Below the pieces are notes generated by a model. It made no database searches. It was not told the DNA's origin and was given only the letters and a program-made list of their open reading frames with translations. From contig CACXCC010000097.1 of assembly GCA_902766015.1 (NCBI GenBank), forward strand, positions 1 to 40,578: a stretch of DNA of 40,578 nt, given 5' to 3'. This DNA is from an uncultured Veillonellaceae bacterium. Lineage in GTDB: Bacteria > Bacillota > Negativicutes > Selenomonadales > Selenomonadaceae. Each line of letters starts with the position of its first letter. Position 1 is the stretch's first letter. Shown piece after piece: positions 9,727-17,728 of the stretch. Position numbers and translations under genes: made by a program.

Positions 9727-11649
9727 GTGAGCAAGCCGGCCGAAACCGTTCCCGCCCGCGATATTCCGGACTATAAGCCGGTTCAGACCGCTCCTGCTTC
9801 TTCCGTCCCCGACTATAAGCCGGTCAAAATGACGCCGATTGCAGAGGATTCGGCACCGAAACAAACCGTCCCTGCTTCGTCCGTCCCGTCGTATGAGCCG
9901 TCCGGACAAACGACGACAACGAGTCGGCAAAACAATACATCCGCATCAACGTCAACGACCGTCAAAAAGCCCGCCGTGACAAAAGGTCCGCGTATCAGCG
10001 CCGCCGATCAGGCACGCTACGAATCCCTGCGTCAGGCCAATCAGGGGCAACAGGCGCCGAAAGAGCGTTTCATTACGACAACGGCACAGAATATCATCGT
10101 CACGTTCGGCGGCCTGACGAAAAAAGCCCCTGTCGAAGATATCCTGAACCGCCTTGATGCCTACCGGACGAAAGCTACGTTCTTCGTCACGGAGCTTGAA
10201 CTGCAGCGTTACGGTTCTACGGTGCGCGAAATCGTCAACCGCGGCCACGAACTCGGTCTCGGACTGCGAACCGGTGAAAACGGTACATACCTTGACACCT
10301 GCGCTCAGATCGACCGCCTGCAGAAACGCATGCTGAAAGATTACGGCGTCAAACCGGTCATCGCGCGTCAGGTTTTCGGCAAGGAAACGCCGGAAGTCAA
10401 TGAAGCCTGCTCTGCGATGGGCATCCGTCTTTTCGGTCAGACCATTAATGCCGTACAGACAAAAAATAAAGAAGCCGTCAATGCCGAGGATATTTTCTCC
10501 GGCATGTTCGGCAAATCCATCCGCTCCATGGGGCGCGGACAGATCATCTACATGCGTCTCGACTTCCTGACGCATCCGATGCTCACGGGTCAGGTCCTCG
10601 ATCTCATCAAACGCAACAAGATCGACAACAACGCGTACCGCACCTTCGGCGACTCGCCGGAACTCAATGTCGCCAACGACTCAGCGTATCATCTCGCGAG
10701 TATCGGGCAGGTATTGGCGGATCCGAGTAAACTCTGGACCTATCCGGTTTCCACAGACGTTCTCCCCTACAGTCTGCGGCCGGGCATCGTTACCGTCAAC
10801 GATGCGGATAAAAATCTCGATCGCGACATGAAGAAATATTACATCGGCTCGCCGCTCGTCAACGATCTGGACCGCGTCAAAGGATTCAACAACGCGCAAC
10901 GCCGCCAACTCGATCAGGAAGGTGTGATCAAGACGGTCGCCGACAACACGATTTTCTTCACATTCGACGACTGGAGCACCGACTATTCCCTCAACCATCT
11001 GCTCTACGTCCTGCGCAAACATCACGTACCGGGCAATTTCTTCATCATCACATGGAATGTCAAGAACAATCCGAACCTGCTGCGCGCGATCGCCGAGGAC
11101 GGACATGTCATCGGCAGTCATACGAACCGTCACAGTCCGATGGTCGATCAGGGCGGTTACATGAAGTCGATGGACAAAGAAGATTATGCCGCTGACGTCA
11201 AACAGTCCTATGAAGAACTCGCGAAAACGATCGGCGATGTCACGTATCAGGGACAGCCTGTCCTCACGCGTTACATGCGCCCGCCGACACTTGCGATCAG
11301 CAAACAGGGGATAAAATCCATCTTTGACGCCGGTTTTACCTACATCGTCTCCGGCTCGGAAAGTGTCGATGACTACAACGCCGGTTCCATGCAAGCCGTT
11401 GTCGGTGCGATCCAGCACGGCATTTACGACGCGAAAGGCAATGTCCGGCGCGGATCCATCCTCGTCATGCATATGACCGACGCCGCAAAGTACACGGCCG
11501 AGGCGCTTGACATCATCCTCACGGAAAACGAAAAACGCGCCGACGATGATCCGAAAAAATTCAAAGTCGGACGACTCTCCGACTACCTTATCGACGGCTA
11601 CGATCAGAGCATAGAGCAGGTTCCGCCGCTCGTAAAGCCGCGTTCTTAA
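9727..11649 (+). CDS. Polysaccharide deacetylase family protein with two NodB-like domains, 5' end missing
   Basis: As read from GTG 9727 the protein has 640 residues: Pro-rich repeats (about 1-60, recurring 'VPDYKP'), a Thr/Ser-rich linker, a degenerate NodB-like domain (about 115-300, VTFGG at the site of the TFDDG motif), a spacer, and a second NodB domain (about 400-600). The second domain keeps TFDD at 412-415, HTNRH at 465-469, RPP at 518-520 and a late LVMH (His582), so it is probably an active, metal-dependent deacetylase acting on a cell-surface or wall glycan. Export would be expected, yet there is no signal peptide. The repeat continues in frame upstream of the GTG without a start codon, and no ribosome binding site precedes it. 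I therefore treat the gene as truncated at its 5' end. It may not be expressed. Confidence 0.75.
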   Translation: MSKPAETVPARDIPDYKPVQTAPASSVPDYKPVKMTPIAEDSAPKQTVPASSVPSYEPSGQTTTTSRQNNTSASTSTTVKKPAVTKGPRISAADQARYESLRQANQGQQAPKERFITTTAQNIIVTFGGLTKKAPVEDILNRLDAYRTKATFFVTELELQRYGSTVREIVNRGHELGLGLRTGENGTYLDTCAQIDRLQKRMLKDYGVKPVIARQVFGKETPEVNEACSAMGIRLFGQTINAVQTKNKEAVNAEDIFSGMFGKSIRSMGRGQIIYMRLDFLTHPMLTGQVLDLIKRNKIDNNAYRTFGDSPELNVANDSAYHLASIGQVLADPSKLWTYPVSTDVLPYSLRPGIVTVNDADKNLDRDMKKYYIGSPLVNDLDRVKGFNNAQRRQLDQEGVIKTVADNTIFFTFDDWSTDYSLNHLLYVLRKHHVPGNFFIITWNVKNNPNLLRAIAEDGHVIGSHTNRHSPMVDQGGYMKSMDKEDYAADVKQSYEELAKTIGDVTYQGQPVLTRYMRPPTLAISKQGIKSIFDAGFTYIVSGSESVDDYNAGSMQAVVGAIQHGIYDAKGNVRRGSILVMHMTDAAKYTAEALDIILTENEKRADDDPKKFKVGRLSDYLIDGYDQSIEQVPPLVKPRS

Positions 11650-11675
11650 ACCGTATATCGATTTCTTGCTGACAT

Positions 11676-11708
11676 CAGCCCGGAAAATCCCTCCGGGCTG
11701 ATTTTTTT
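11676..11708 (+). terminator. Rho-independent terminator after the deacetylase
   Basis: CAGCCCGG (11676-11683) pairs perfectly with CCGGGCTG (11693-11700) across a 9-base loop and is followed by a run of seven T. It lies 26 bases after the deacetylase stop. Confidence 0.88.
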
Positions 11709-11714
11709 ACACGC

Positions 11715-11750
11715 AAAAAAGCCCGAACCGTCATATTTGACAGTCCGGGC
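11715..11750 (-). terminator. Minus-strand terminator-like hairpin
   Basis: On the minus strand an imperfect hairpin (arms starting GCCCG at 11721 and ending CGGGC at 11750) is followed by six T (11720-11715). With the neighbouring plus-strand terminator it insulates the deacetylase from antisense transcription coming from the methyltransferase side, which has no terminator of its own after 12569. Confidence 0.6.
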
Positions 11751-11845
11751 ATCCATTCTGCGATTTATTGGAATTTGGAGACATTCAGTCAGGTTTTGTG
11801 GTAAAATAAGACTAATGACACAGAAAGGAGAACGCGTCGGATTCA

Positions 11846-12565
11846 TTGAGCCGGCGCTGTACATACATCATGAGAACACGTTTTTCTTTGCCGCAGGTCA
11901 ACCTCGAAACAACCGGTCACGAATTGCCGAACGCACCGCTGCTTCTCGTCACCGGCGGACGTAAACCGGGGAAGTCCTGGCTGAAAAAAGTCGCGAAAAA
12001 CCGCCGTATTTGGGCGATCGACCGCGGACTTGAAGCCTGTGACGCCGCAAAAATCAAACCGGAACGCCTCATCGGCGACGGCGACAGTGCCGATCACGAA
12101 ACATGGGAGCGTTACGAAAAAAGCGGCATTATCGTCGAATCATTCCCTCCCGCCAAAGACGATACGGATACGCAGCTCGCGCTCAAACGCGCCGTTGACG
12201 AAAGTGCGCCACTCCTCATCACCGGTGCATTCGGCGGACGGTTTGACCATGCGTTCAGTACGCTGTTTTCCTGCGCCGCGCTCCCCGTCCCCGTCTGCCT
12301 CGCCGACAAACGCGAAACACTGATTTTCATCAAAAACGGTGAAACTCTCCACGCCATGCTCTACCAACAGCCGAAAGCCGTCTCCCTTCTCCCGTTCACC
12401 TCAACATGTGAAGGTGTTCGCGTCGATGATGTCCGCTGGCCTCTCAACGACGCCGTACTGACACAAGCCTATCCTTACACCATCAGCAACGAAGTCATCG
12501 GCAGTTCCTTCACCGCGACCGTACAGAAAGGAATTCTCGGCGTCTACTTCTGTTGGGATGAATAA
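11846..12565 (+). CDS. thiN: Thiamine pyrophosphokinase
   Basis: It transfers pyrophosphate from ATP to thiamine to make thiamine pyrophosphate in the cytosol. Family motifs are visible in order: AIDRGLEAC, IGDGDSAD (the usual GDxDS), KDDTDTQLAL, ITGAFGGRFDH and, near the end, ISNEV. The total length of about 230-239 residues fits the family. The start is uncertain. The TTG at 11846 lies about 15 bases after AAGGAGA. The in-frame ATG at 11870 gives the more natural N-terminus (MRTRFSLPQVN) but has no ribosome binding site. No other thiamine gene is nearby. It converges with the RNA methyltransferase gene, with only 3 bases between the stops and no terminator there. Confidence 0.88.
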   Translation: MSRRCTYIMRTRFSLPQVNLETTGHELPNAPLLLVTGGRKPGKSWLKKVAKNRRIWAIDRGLEACDAAKIKPERLIGDGDSADHETWERYEKSGIIVESFPPAKDDTDTQLALKRAVDESAPLLITGAFGGRFDHAFSTLFSCAALPVPVCLADKRETLIFIKNGETLHAMLYQQPKAVSLLPFTSTCEGVRVDDVRWPLNDAVLTQAYPYTISNEVIGSSFTATVQKGILGVYFCWDE

Positions 12566-12568
12566 GAT

Positions 12569-13369
12569 TTAAAAATGTCTTTGCCGCACAGCTTCGTAAA
12601 GCACAATCGCTGCCGACGCGTTGACATTGAGTGACTCGGCACCGCCGTACATCGGGATATAAACGCTTTGCGACGCATGTAACAATTCTTCGGACACACC
12701 GTTTCCTTCATTGCCGAACACGACGGCCGTACCGCCCGTCAAATCTGTTTCATAAATCGTTTTTGCCGTATCATCGAGGGCTGTAGCGTAGAGCTTCAGT
12801 CCTTTTTTTGTCGTAAAATCCAGGAATTCCGCACGATTGACATTCGTCACAACGGGAATATGGAACAGCGATCCCATCGCCGCGCGTACGGTTTTGGCGT
12901 CAAATACGTCAACACAGCCCGTAAGGAAAATGATCCCGTCTGCCCCGGCCGCATCGGCCGTGCGGATAATCGTACCGGCGTTGCCGGGATCCTGCACGCC
13001 GTCGAGGACGACATAAAACGGATTATCCGACTCCGCGAACGCGTCAAGTTCCGCGTGGTTCATGCGGACAACCGCGAGGATTCCCTGCGGCGTCTCCGTC
13101 CCGCTTGCCTTTTTAAACAGCGGCGCGCTGACTTCACAGACCGGACATTTCGTCTCCAATGACGTCAGCAGTTTTGCGCCGCGTTCGTCCTGTTCGAGTT
13201 CCGGCGTAAACAACGCAAAGTCAATCGTCCAGTCCGACGCCGCGACCATCTCGACGAGGCGTACGCCTTCCGCGACAAACCTTCCTTCTTTTTGACGGTG
13301 TTTTCGCTGTGCGAGCGATGCGGCGAGTTTGATCTTTTTATTCGCCGCGCTTTCAATCTGTTCTCTCAT
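12569..13369 (-). CDS. TrmH/SpoU-family RNA 2'-O-methyltransferase (RlmB/YsgA-like)
   Basis: It is an S-adenosylmethionine-dependent ribose 2'-O-methyltransferase of the knotted SPOUT class. All three SpoU motifs are present: LDGVQDPGNAGTIIRTADAA, VFGNEGNGVSEEL and IPMYGGAESLNVNASAA. The N-terminal 100 residues (EGVRLVEMV, then PQGILAVVRM) form the substrate-binding domain typical of the RlmB/YsgA type. At 266 residues it is full length. GGGGGA precedes the ATG by about 5 bases. It lies after the rplT terminator, so it probably has its own promoter. YsgA-like genes are commonly found near rplT or pheS in Bacillota. The exact target, probably rRNA, cannot be read from the sequence. Confidence 0.88.
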   Translation of the reverse strand: MREQIESAANKKIKLAASLAQRKHRQKEGRFVAEGVRLVEMVAASDWTIDFALFTPELEQDERGAKLLTSLETKCPVCEVSAPLFKKASGTETPQGILAVVRMNHAELDAFAESDNPFYVVLDGVQDPGNAGTIIRTADAAGADGIIFLTGCVDVFDAKTVRAAMGSLFHIPVVTNVNRAEFLDFTTKKGLKLYATALDDTAKTIYETDLTGGTAVVFGNEGNGVSEELLHASQSVYIPMYGGAESLNVNASAAIVLYEAVRQRHF

Positions 13370-13472
13370 ATCGATCCCCCGTTTCTGTTTCCTATAAATC
13401 TGGCAGTATCCGTCATTTTGACGTGAAGCAATCGGTCGTTTTCATGGTAATGGCGCAATCCGGATACAAAAA

Positions 13473-13509
13473 ACGGGCTCATATCCCGTTTGACGAAATA
13501 TGAACCCGT
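13473..13509 (-). terminator. Terminator of the infC-rpmI-rplT operon
   Basis: On the minus strand a 12-base arm (13509-13498) pairs with 13484-13473, with one mismatch, and is followed by TTTTTT (13473-13468). It starts just after the rplT stop codon. Confidence 0.9.
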
Positions 13510-13519
13510 TCGTAAATTC

Positions 13520-13873
13520 TTACTGGTTTTCTTTAGCAACAGCAACGAGCTGAGCGAAAGCGGCAGCATCGGAAACGGCGAGGTCAGCGAGCATTTTGCG
13601 GTTGACTTCAACGCCTGCTTTCGTGAGGCCGTTGATCAGGCGGCTGTAGGAAATGCCGTTCTGACGGGCAGCTGCATTGATGCGGGCGATCCACAGTGCG
13701 CGGAACTCGCCTTTCTTTGCGCGACGGTCACGACGGGCATAGTAGAGTGCCTTCATGACAGTCTCGTTAGCTTTTTTAAACTGTTTGCTCTTGGAGCCTT
13801 TGTAGCCTTTGGCTAATTTTAAGATTTTCTTATGACGTCTATGTGCAGTCACGCCGACTTTAACTCTTGGCAT
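13520..13873 (-). CDS. rplT: 50S ribosomal protein L20
   Basis: The 117-residue protein starts [24 protein letters not shown] and contains [18 protein letters not shown], diagnostic of L20. L20 binds 23S rRNA early in large-subunit assembly and in many bacteria represses its own operon through the mRNA leader. AGGAGG stands about 8 bases before the ATG. It is the last gene of infC-rpmI-rplT and is followed by a strong terminator. Confidence 0.98.
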   Translation of the reverse strand: MPRVKVGVTAHRRHKKILKLAKGYKGSKSKQFKKANETVMKALYYARRDRRAKKGEFRALWIARINAAARQNGISYSRLINGLTKAGVEVNRKMLADLAVSDAAAFAQLVAVAKENQ

Positions 13874-13924
13874 GGGTAAATCCTCCTAGTATCTGGTTTA
13901 TTTCAAATCGTGTATCGCTGATGA

Positions 13925-14122
13925 TTAAGCGTACGGCAGCATGTCTTTGATGCGACGGAAATCGGCACCGGAAGCGATTGCTGCTTTGCGCAGGTTGCGT
14001 TTACGTTTCGGGGATTTCTTTTCGAGGATATGGCTCTTATAAGCCTTGTTACGTTTGAACTCTCCGCTGCCCGTTACGGTGAAACGTTTTGCTGCAGCTC
14101 TGCGGGTTTTAATCTTTGGCAT
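13925..14122 (-). CDS. rpmI: 50S ribosomal protein L35
   Basis: This 65-residue, very basic protein starts [20 protein letters not shown] and ends with the conserved LPYA-type tail, matching L35 in length and sequence. It overlaps the end of infC by 14 bases in another frame and has its own strong GGGAGG site, so the two are likely translated in a coupled way. rplT follows after 51 bases. Confidence 0.98.
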   Translation of the reverse strand: MPKIKTRRAAAKRFTVTGSGEFKRNKAYKSHILEKKSPKRKRNLRKAAIASGADFRRIKDMLPYA

Positions 14123-14696
14123 TACTGTTTCCTCCCTTGGAATCTGTTTGCTGTGTCTGTTGCGGTTTCTTTTTCGATGACTTCTGCGCTTTCGGCGAGA
14201 TGATCATCGTCATGTTTTTGCCTTCTAATTTGGCATTGCGCTCGACCGTTACCTGATCGCCAAGCGTTTCGGCTACACGGGCAAGCACCTCACGACCGAG
14301 TTCCTGATGGGAAAGCTCACGGCCGCGGAACATGATCGTGACTTTGACTTTGTTGCCTTCCTGGATGAAGCGGAGGGCATTTTTGAGCTTGACGTCAAAG
14401 TCATGCTGCTCAATATGCGGACGAAGTTTAACTTCTTTGATATTGATGACTTTCTGCTTCTTCTTGGCTTCTTTTTCGCGCTTCTGCTGTTCGTAGCGGT
14501 ACTTTCCGAAGTCCATGATACGGCAGACCGGCGGTTTCGCCTTCGGAGCGACCTCGACGAGGTCGAGATGCTGTTCTTCTGCACGACGAAGAGCCTCGCG
14601 GGTCGGCATAATGCCGAGCTGTTCGCCCGTAGCGCTTGTTACACGCACTTCGCGAACACGGATCTCTTCATTGATGCGTAACGACTCTCTGCTAAT
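14109..14696 (-). CDS. infC: Translation initiation factor IF-3, with an ATT (AUU) start codon
   Basis: IF-3 binds the 30S subunit and discriminates against non-canonical start codons. The protein carries [14 protein letters not shown], the central [13 protein letters not shown] linker and the C-terminal domain (IFRG-type motif seen as [10 protein letters not shown]). Its N-terminus by homology is [12 protein letters not shown]. The codon for that first Ile is ATT at 14696-14694, placed 10 bases after a perfect AGGAGGT (14712-14706). The in-frame ATG further upstream (14735) lies before this ribosome binding site and has none of its own. I therefore place the start at the ATT, as in E. coli infC, where the AUU start lets IF-3 repress its own translation. 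The C-terminal tail is Lys/Gln/Ser-rich. It overlaps rpmI by 14 bases. Confidence 0.93.
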   Translation of the reverse strand: MSRESLRINEEIRVREVRVTSATGEQLGIMPTREALRRAEEQHLDLVEVAPKAKPPVCRIMDFGKYRYEQQKREKEAKKKQKVINIKEVKLRPHIEQHDFDVKLKNALRFIQEGNKVKVTIMFRGRELSHQELGREVLARVAETLGDQVTVERNAKLEGKNMTMIISPKAQKSSKKKPQQTQQTDSKGGNSNAKD

Positions 14697-14837
14697 GGTA
14701 GAAACACCTCCTGAAATCCATATTACTGCTCTCAATAAAAAAGAGGCAGCGCGGACGCCACCTCTAAAAGTTTTTACCTATTAACCCGTCTGACTGTGCA
14801 TCAGCAGGTGAGAAGCGGTGGCTTCTTCTTGATCACT
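14697..14837 (-). promoter_or_regulatory. infC leader with terminator/antiterminator (L20-leader-like attenuator)
   Basis: The leader runs from the predicted transcription start to the infC ATT. A terminator hairpin (14765-14742; 10-base arms AGAGGTGGCG and CGCTGCCTCT with two G-U pairs) is followed by TTTTTT. An earlier segment, GCCACC at 14822-14817, is complementary to GGTGGC in the terminator's left arm (14762-14757), so an alternative antiterminator pairing is possible. Bacillota commonly control this operon by L20-dependent transcription attenuation. Whether this leader binds L20 is inference. Confidence 0.7.
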
Positions 14838-14843
14838 TGACAT

Positions 14844-14872
14844 AATATACCACAGTGCGGCATACGTGTCAA
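14844..14872 (-). promoter_or_regulatory. infC operon promoter
   Basis: A TTGACA -35 (14872-14867) and a TATATT -10 (14849-14844) are separated by 17 bases on the minus strand. The -35 overlaps the thrS TGA stop codon, so the infC operon starts exactly where thrS ends. Confidence 0.88.
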
Positions 14873-16788
14873 TAGTTTTGTTCGCGCGAAGCGACTTTTT
14901 TCTGAACGTAGGCGATAAATTCGTCAATCGTCAGCGTCGTCGTCTCTTTCTCGCCGTATTTACGGACCGTTACGGTACCGTTTGCCGCTTCCTGTTCACC
15001 GAGAACGAGCGTGTACGGCGTCTTGTTGACCTGCGATTCGCGGATCTTGTAGCCGACTTTCTCGTTGCGGTTGTCGAGTTTAACGCGCAGGCCGAGAGCG
15101 AACATCTTGTCATAAACGGCTCTTGCGTATTCGTCATTTTTATCCGTAACCGGAATGATGCGGGCCTGAACCGGAGCGAACCAGACCGGGAATGCACCGG
15201 CATAGTTTTCGATCAGGATGCCGATGAAACGCTCGATGGAGCCGTAAACGACGCGGTGCAGCATGATCGGACGATGTTTTTCGCCGTCTTCGCCGACATA
15301 CGTCAGATCAAATTTCTCCGGCATCTGCATGTCATACTGGATCGTGCCGCACTGCCAGGTACGTCCGATGGAGTCACGCAGATGGAAATCGATTTTCGGA
15401 CCGTAGAATGCGCCGTCGCCTTCATTAATTACGTAGTTGAGGCCGCGATGTTCGAGCGCTTTACGCAGACCGTTCGTCGCGAGTTCCCATTCTTCGTCCG
15501 TACCCATCGAGTCAGCCGGGCGCGTCGAAAGTTCTGCCGTATAGGTCAGGCCGAACGTGCTGTAAACTTCGTCGAAGAGGTCAATCGTATGCTGGATCTC
15601 TTTTTCGACCTGATCCGGCGTTACGAAGAGATGCGCATCGTCCTGCGTAAAGTTGCGGACGCGGAACAGACCGTGCAGGGCGCCCGAAAGCTCGTGACGA
15701 TGGACGAGGCCGAGTTCGCCGAGACGAAGCGGCAGATCACGGTAACTGTGCTGATGCGTTTTGTAAACGAGCATACCGCCCGGGCAGTTCATCGGTTTAA
15801 CCGCGTAATCTTCACCGTCAATTTTCGTGAAGTACATATTTTCCTTATAATGAGCCCAGTGACCGGACTGTTCCCACAGTTTACGGTTCAGGATGATCGG
15901 CGTGCGGATTTCCTGATAGCCGTAACGGCGATGAACTTCGCGCCAATAATTGATGAGTTCGTTGCGGATCACCATGCCGTTCGGATGGAAGAACGGGAAT
16001 CCCGGACCTTCCTCGTGCAGGCTGAAGAGATCGAGCTGCTTGCCGAGTTTGCGGTGATCGCGTTTTGCGGCTTCTTCGAGCATATGGAGATAGGCGTCAA
16101 GGTCTTCTTTCTTTTCAAAGGCCGTGCCGTAAATGCGCTGCAGCATCTTGTTCTTTTCGTCGCCGCGCCAGTAAGCACCGGCAACGCTCTGCAATTTGAC
16201 CGCTTTGACTTTACCCGTCGAAACAACGTGCGGGCCGGCGCAGAGATCCGTAAAATCGCCCTGCGTGTACATCGTGATCTTCTCGCCTTCCGGCAGATCG
16301 TTGATGAGTTCGACTTTGTACGTCTCGCCTTTTTCTTCAAAGAATTTCAGTGCTTCTTCGCGGCTGACTTCTTTGCGCTCGAGCTTCAGGTTTTCTTTGA
16401 CGATCTTTTTCATCTCTTTTTCGATGTCGCGCAGATCGCTTTCCGTCAGCTGATGATCCATGTCAAAGTCATAATAGAAGCCGTTTTCGATAGCCGGGCC
16501 GATGGCGAGTTTGACATTGGCATCCGGGTAGACGTGTTTGACGGCCTGAGCGAGGATATGCGAAGCCGTATGACGCAGTGCCCAGCGTCCGTCCGCATCC
16601 TCAAACGTCAGGAACGAGACTTTTGCATCCTGCGTCAGCGGCGTCGTCAGGTCAACGGTTTTGCCGTCGAGTTTGGCAGCGAGGACTTTTTTGGCCAGGC
16701 TGTTGCTGATTGCTTTGACGAGTTCCTGCAGTGTCGTTCCGGCCTCGACCTGACGGATCGAGCCATCGTTTAAGGTAATGTTCAACAT
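14869..16788 (-). CDS. thrS: Threonyl-tRNA synthetase
   Basis: The protein charges tRNA-Thr with threonine. At 639 residues it has the full class II architecture: an N-terminal TGS domain (MLNITLNDGSIRQVEAGTT), the editing domain with HTASH at 73-77, the catalytic core with the zinc-site region KPMNCPGGMLVYK, motif 2 (RVRNFTQDDAHLF), motif 3 (LHRVVYGSIERFIG), and a C-terminal anticodon-binding domain (FPVWFAPVQARIIPV). AAGGAGG precedes the ATG by about 9 bases. It is transcribed alone from a promoter at 17091-17120 through a T-box leader. Confidence 0.98.
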   Translation of the reverse strand: MLNITLNDGSIRQVEAGTTLQELVKAISNSLAKKVLAAKLDGKTVDLTTPLTQDAKVSFLTFEDADGRWALRHTASHILAQAVKHVYPDANVKLAIGPAIENGFYYDFDMDHQLTESDLRDIEKEMKKIVKENLKLERKEVSREEALKFFEEKGETYKVELINDLPEGEKITMYTQGDFTDLCAGPHVVSTGKVKAVKLQSVAGAYWRGDEKNKMLQRIYGTAFEKKEDLDAYLHMLEEAAKRDHRKLGKQLDLFSLHEEGPGFPFFHPNGMVIRNELINYWREVHRRYGYQEIRTPIILNRKLWEQSGHWAHYKENMYFTKIDGEDYAVKPMNCPGGMLVYKTHQHSYRDLPLRLGELGLVHRHELSGALHGLFRVRNFTQDDAHLFVTPDQVEKEIQHTIDLFDEVYSTFGLTYTAELSTRPADSMGTDEEWELATNGLRKALEHRGLNYVINEGDGAFYGPKIDFHLRDSIGRTWQCGTIQYDMQMPEKFDLTYVGEDGEKHRPIMLHRVVYGSIERFIGILIENYAGAFPVWFAPVQARIIPVTDKNDEYARAVYDKMFALGLRVKLDNRNEKVGYKIRESQVNKTPYTLVLGEQEAANGTVTVRKYGEKETTTLTIDEFIAYVQKKVASREQNY

Positions 16789-16836
16789 TCGATAAAACCT
16801 CCTTGGAATGTACAGCGAGCGCGGGAAATAGGCAAC

Positions 16837-17084
16837 AAAAAAAGCTCCGTCCCATCAAAGGGACGAAGCTTGTCGTTTCGCGGTTCCACCCTGTTTGCTG
16901 TCAAGTGTTTGACAGCCACTCGTCATTTGTTAACGGAGTATGTCTCCGTCCGTTTCTACTCAGTTCAAAACGGCAGCTCGGAAAGGGGTAATGGCAGAAC
17001 TATCCGGGGCCTTGCACCGTCCGGCCTCTCTCTGCAGGAAAAGTTTTCCGTCATCATGTCTCTCGTCAACGCTTTTGTTCGATT
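16837..17084 (-). promoter_or_regulatory. T-box riboswitch controlling thrS
   Basis: The minus strand contains the invariant T-box sequence AGGGTGGAACCGCG at 16892-16879. It is followed by a 12-base terminator hairpin (16871-16837, one G-U pair) with a T run. Upstream is a Stem I region with the AGAGAG...GGTGCAAGG distal motifs (about 17033-17000). A candidate threonine specifier, ACC, lies at 16989-16987. Such leaders read uncharged tRNA and let transcription continue into the synthetase gene. The T-box call is firm; the specifier position is my reading. Confidence 0.95.
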
Positions 17085-17090
17085 GACCTT

Positions 17091-17120
17091 ATTATAGGAG
17101 CCGCCCCCTTGCGGTGTCAA
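17091..17120 (-). promoter_or_regulatory. thrS promoter
   Basis: A perfect TTGACA (17120-17115) and a perfect TATAAT (17096-17091) lie 18 bases apart on the minus strand. They begin about 20 bases after the stop of the upstream LysM gene. Confidence 0.9.
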
Positions 17121-17138
17121 GTGCTCCCGGGATATTTT

Positions 17139-17438
17139 TTACTTTTTTTCGTTTGTGAGTACCGGCACACGAACATGCTGTCCCTCGCGGATACTGCCGT
17201 CCGGTTTCAGGTCATTGACGGCAATGATCGCCTCCTGCAATTTTTCCGTTTTCTTTTCATCGTTCGTATAACGGCGCGCAACATCGCCTGCCGTGACGCT
17301 CTTCTGCGGAATCACCGTGATAAACTCACTGCTGTAGAGGTATTCGTTCGTAATATGGAGCGGCGTAAACGCCATGACAAAGAGAAATAATGCGCCCGCC
17401 ATAAAGAGATGCTGTTTGGTATTCATCTTCCGTAACAT
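17139..17438 (-). CDS. YneA-like single-pass membrane LysM protein, possible division inhibitor
   Basis: The 99-residue protein has a short basic N-terminus, one membrane helix (about 10-29) and an extracytoplasmic part. That part resembles a diverged LysM motif (about 38-94: ITVIPQKSVTAGDVARRY ... AVNDL ... IREGQHVRVPV). Its length and layout match YneA of Bacillus, an SOS-induced cell-division suppressor. The start at ATG 17438 is set by AGGAGGGG 6 bases upstream; the frame is open further 5' but without a better site. The promoter region contains a near-match to the Bacillus LexA box, which supports the YneA reading. No lexA gene lies in the window. Alternatively it is simply a small LysM wall-binding protein. 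Confidence 0.6.
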   Translation of the reverse strand: MLRKMNTKQHLFMAGALFLFVMAFTPLHITNEYLYSSEFITVIPQKSVTAGDVARRYTNDEKKTEKLQEAIIAVNDLKPDGSIREGQHVRVPVLTNEKK

Positions 17439-17520
17439 GATATTCCCCTCCTGATTCATACTTATCGTGATTAAAAGGAACGGTTCTTCTAAAAACTTCT
17501 GTTCTGTTTTTGATATTTGT

Positions 17521-17549
17521 ATTGTATCACGGAATATCTGTTCGCGCAA
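17521..17549 (-). promoter_or_regulatory. Promoter with a LexA-box-like operator before the YneA-like gene
   Basis: On the minus strand TTGCGC (17549-17544) and TACAAT (17526-17521, preceded by TGA) are 17 bases apart. The spacer holds CGAACAGATATTCC (17544-17531), which matches the Bacillus LexA/DinR consensus CGAACRNRYGTTYC at 13 of 14 positions. A repressor bound there would block the promoter. The match to Bacillus is known-consensus reasoning; regulation in this organism is inference. Confidence 0.55.
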
Positions 17550-17728
17550 TACCGTAACACATATTTTTTTCGCTCCTGTGTTCGTTTTTATTCTGACACC
17601 AATTGATCAAAAGACGAGACCGCCGGATTTGACACCATTTCTCGGGAGTTCCGGCTGCGTCTGTGCCTGTCATAACGCATCGTCCGTTTGTCCGGAACAG
17701 AATTTCTCCCCCTGTTCATGCGCGCATA

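Noticed and set aside
14866-16773. Very long plus-strand open frame opposite thrS
   Set aside because: thrS is certain on the other strand. The plus-strand product has no recognisable family and arises from the codon pattern of thrS.
17467-17484. GAACCGTTC near the YneA-like gene as a second LexA site
   Set aside because: The half-sites are separated by one base instead of four, so it does not fit the LexA pattern.
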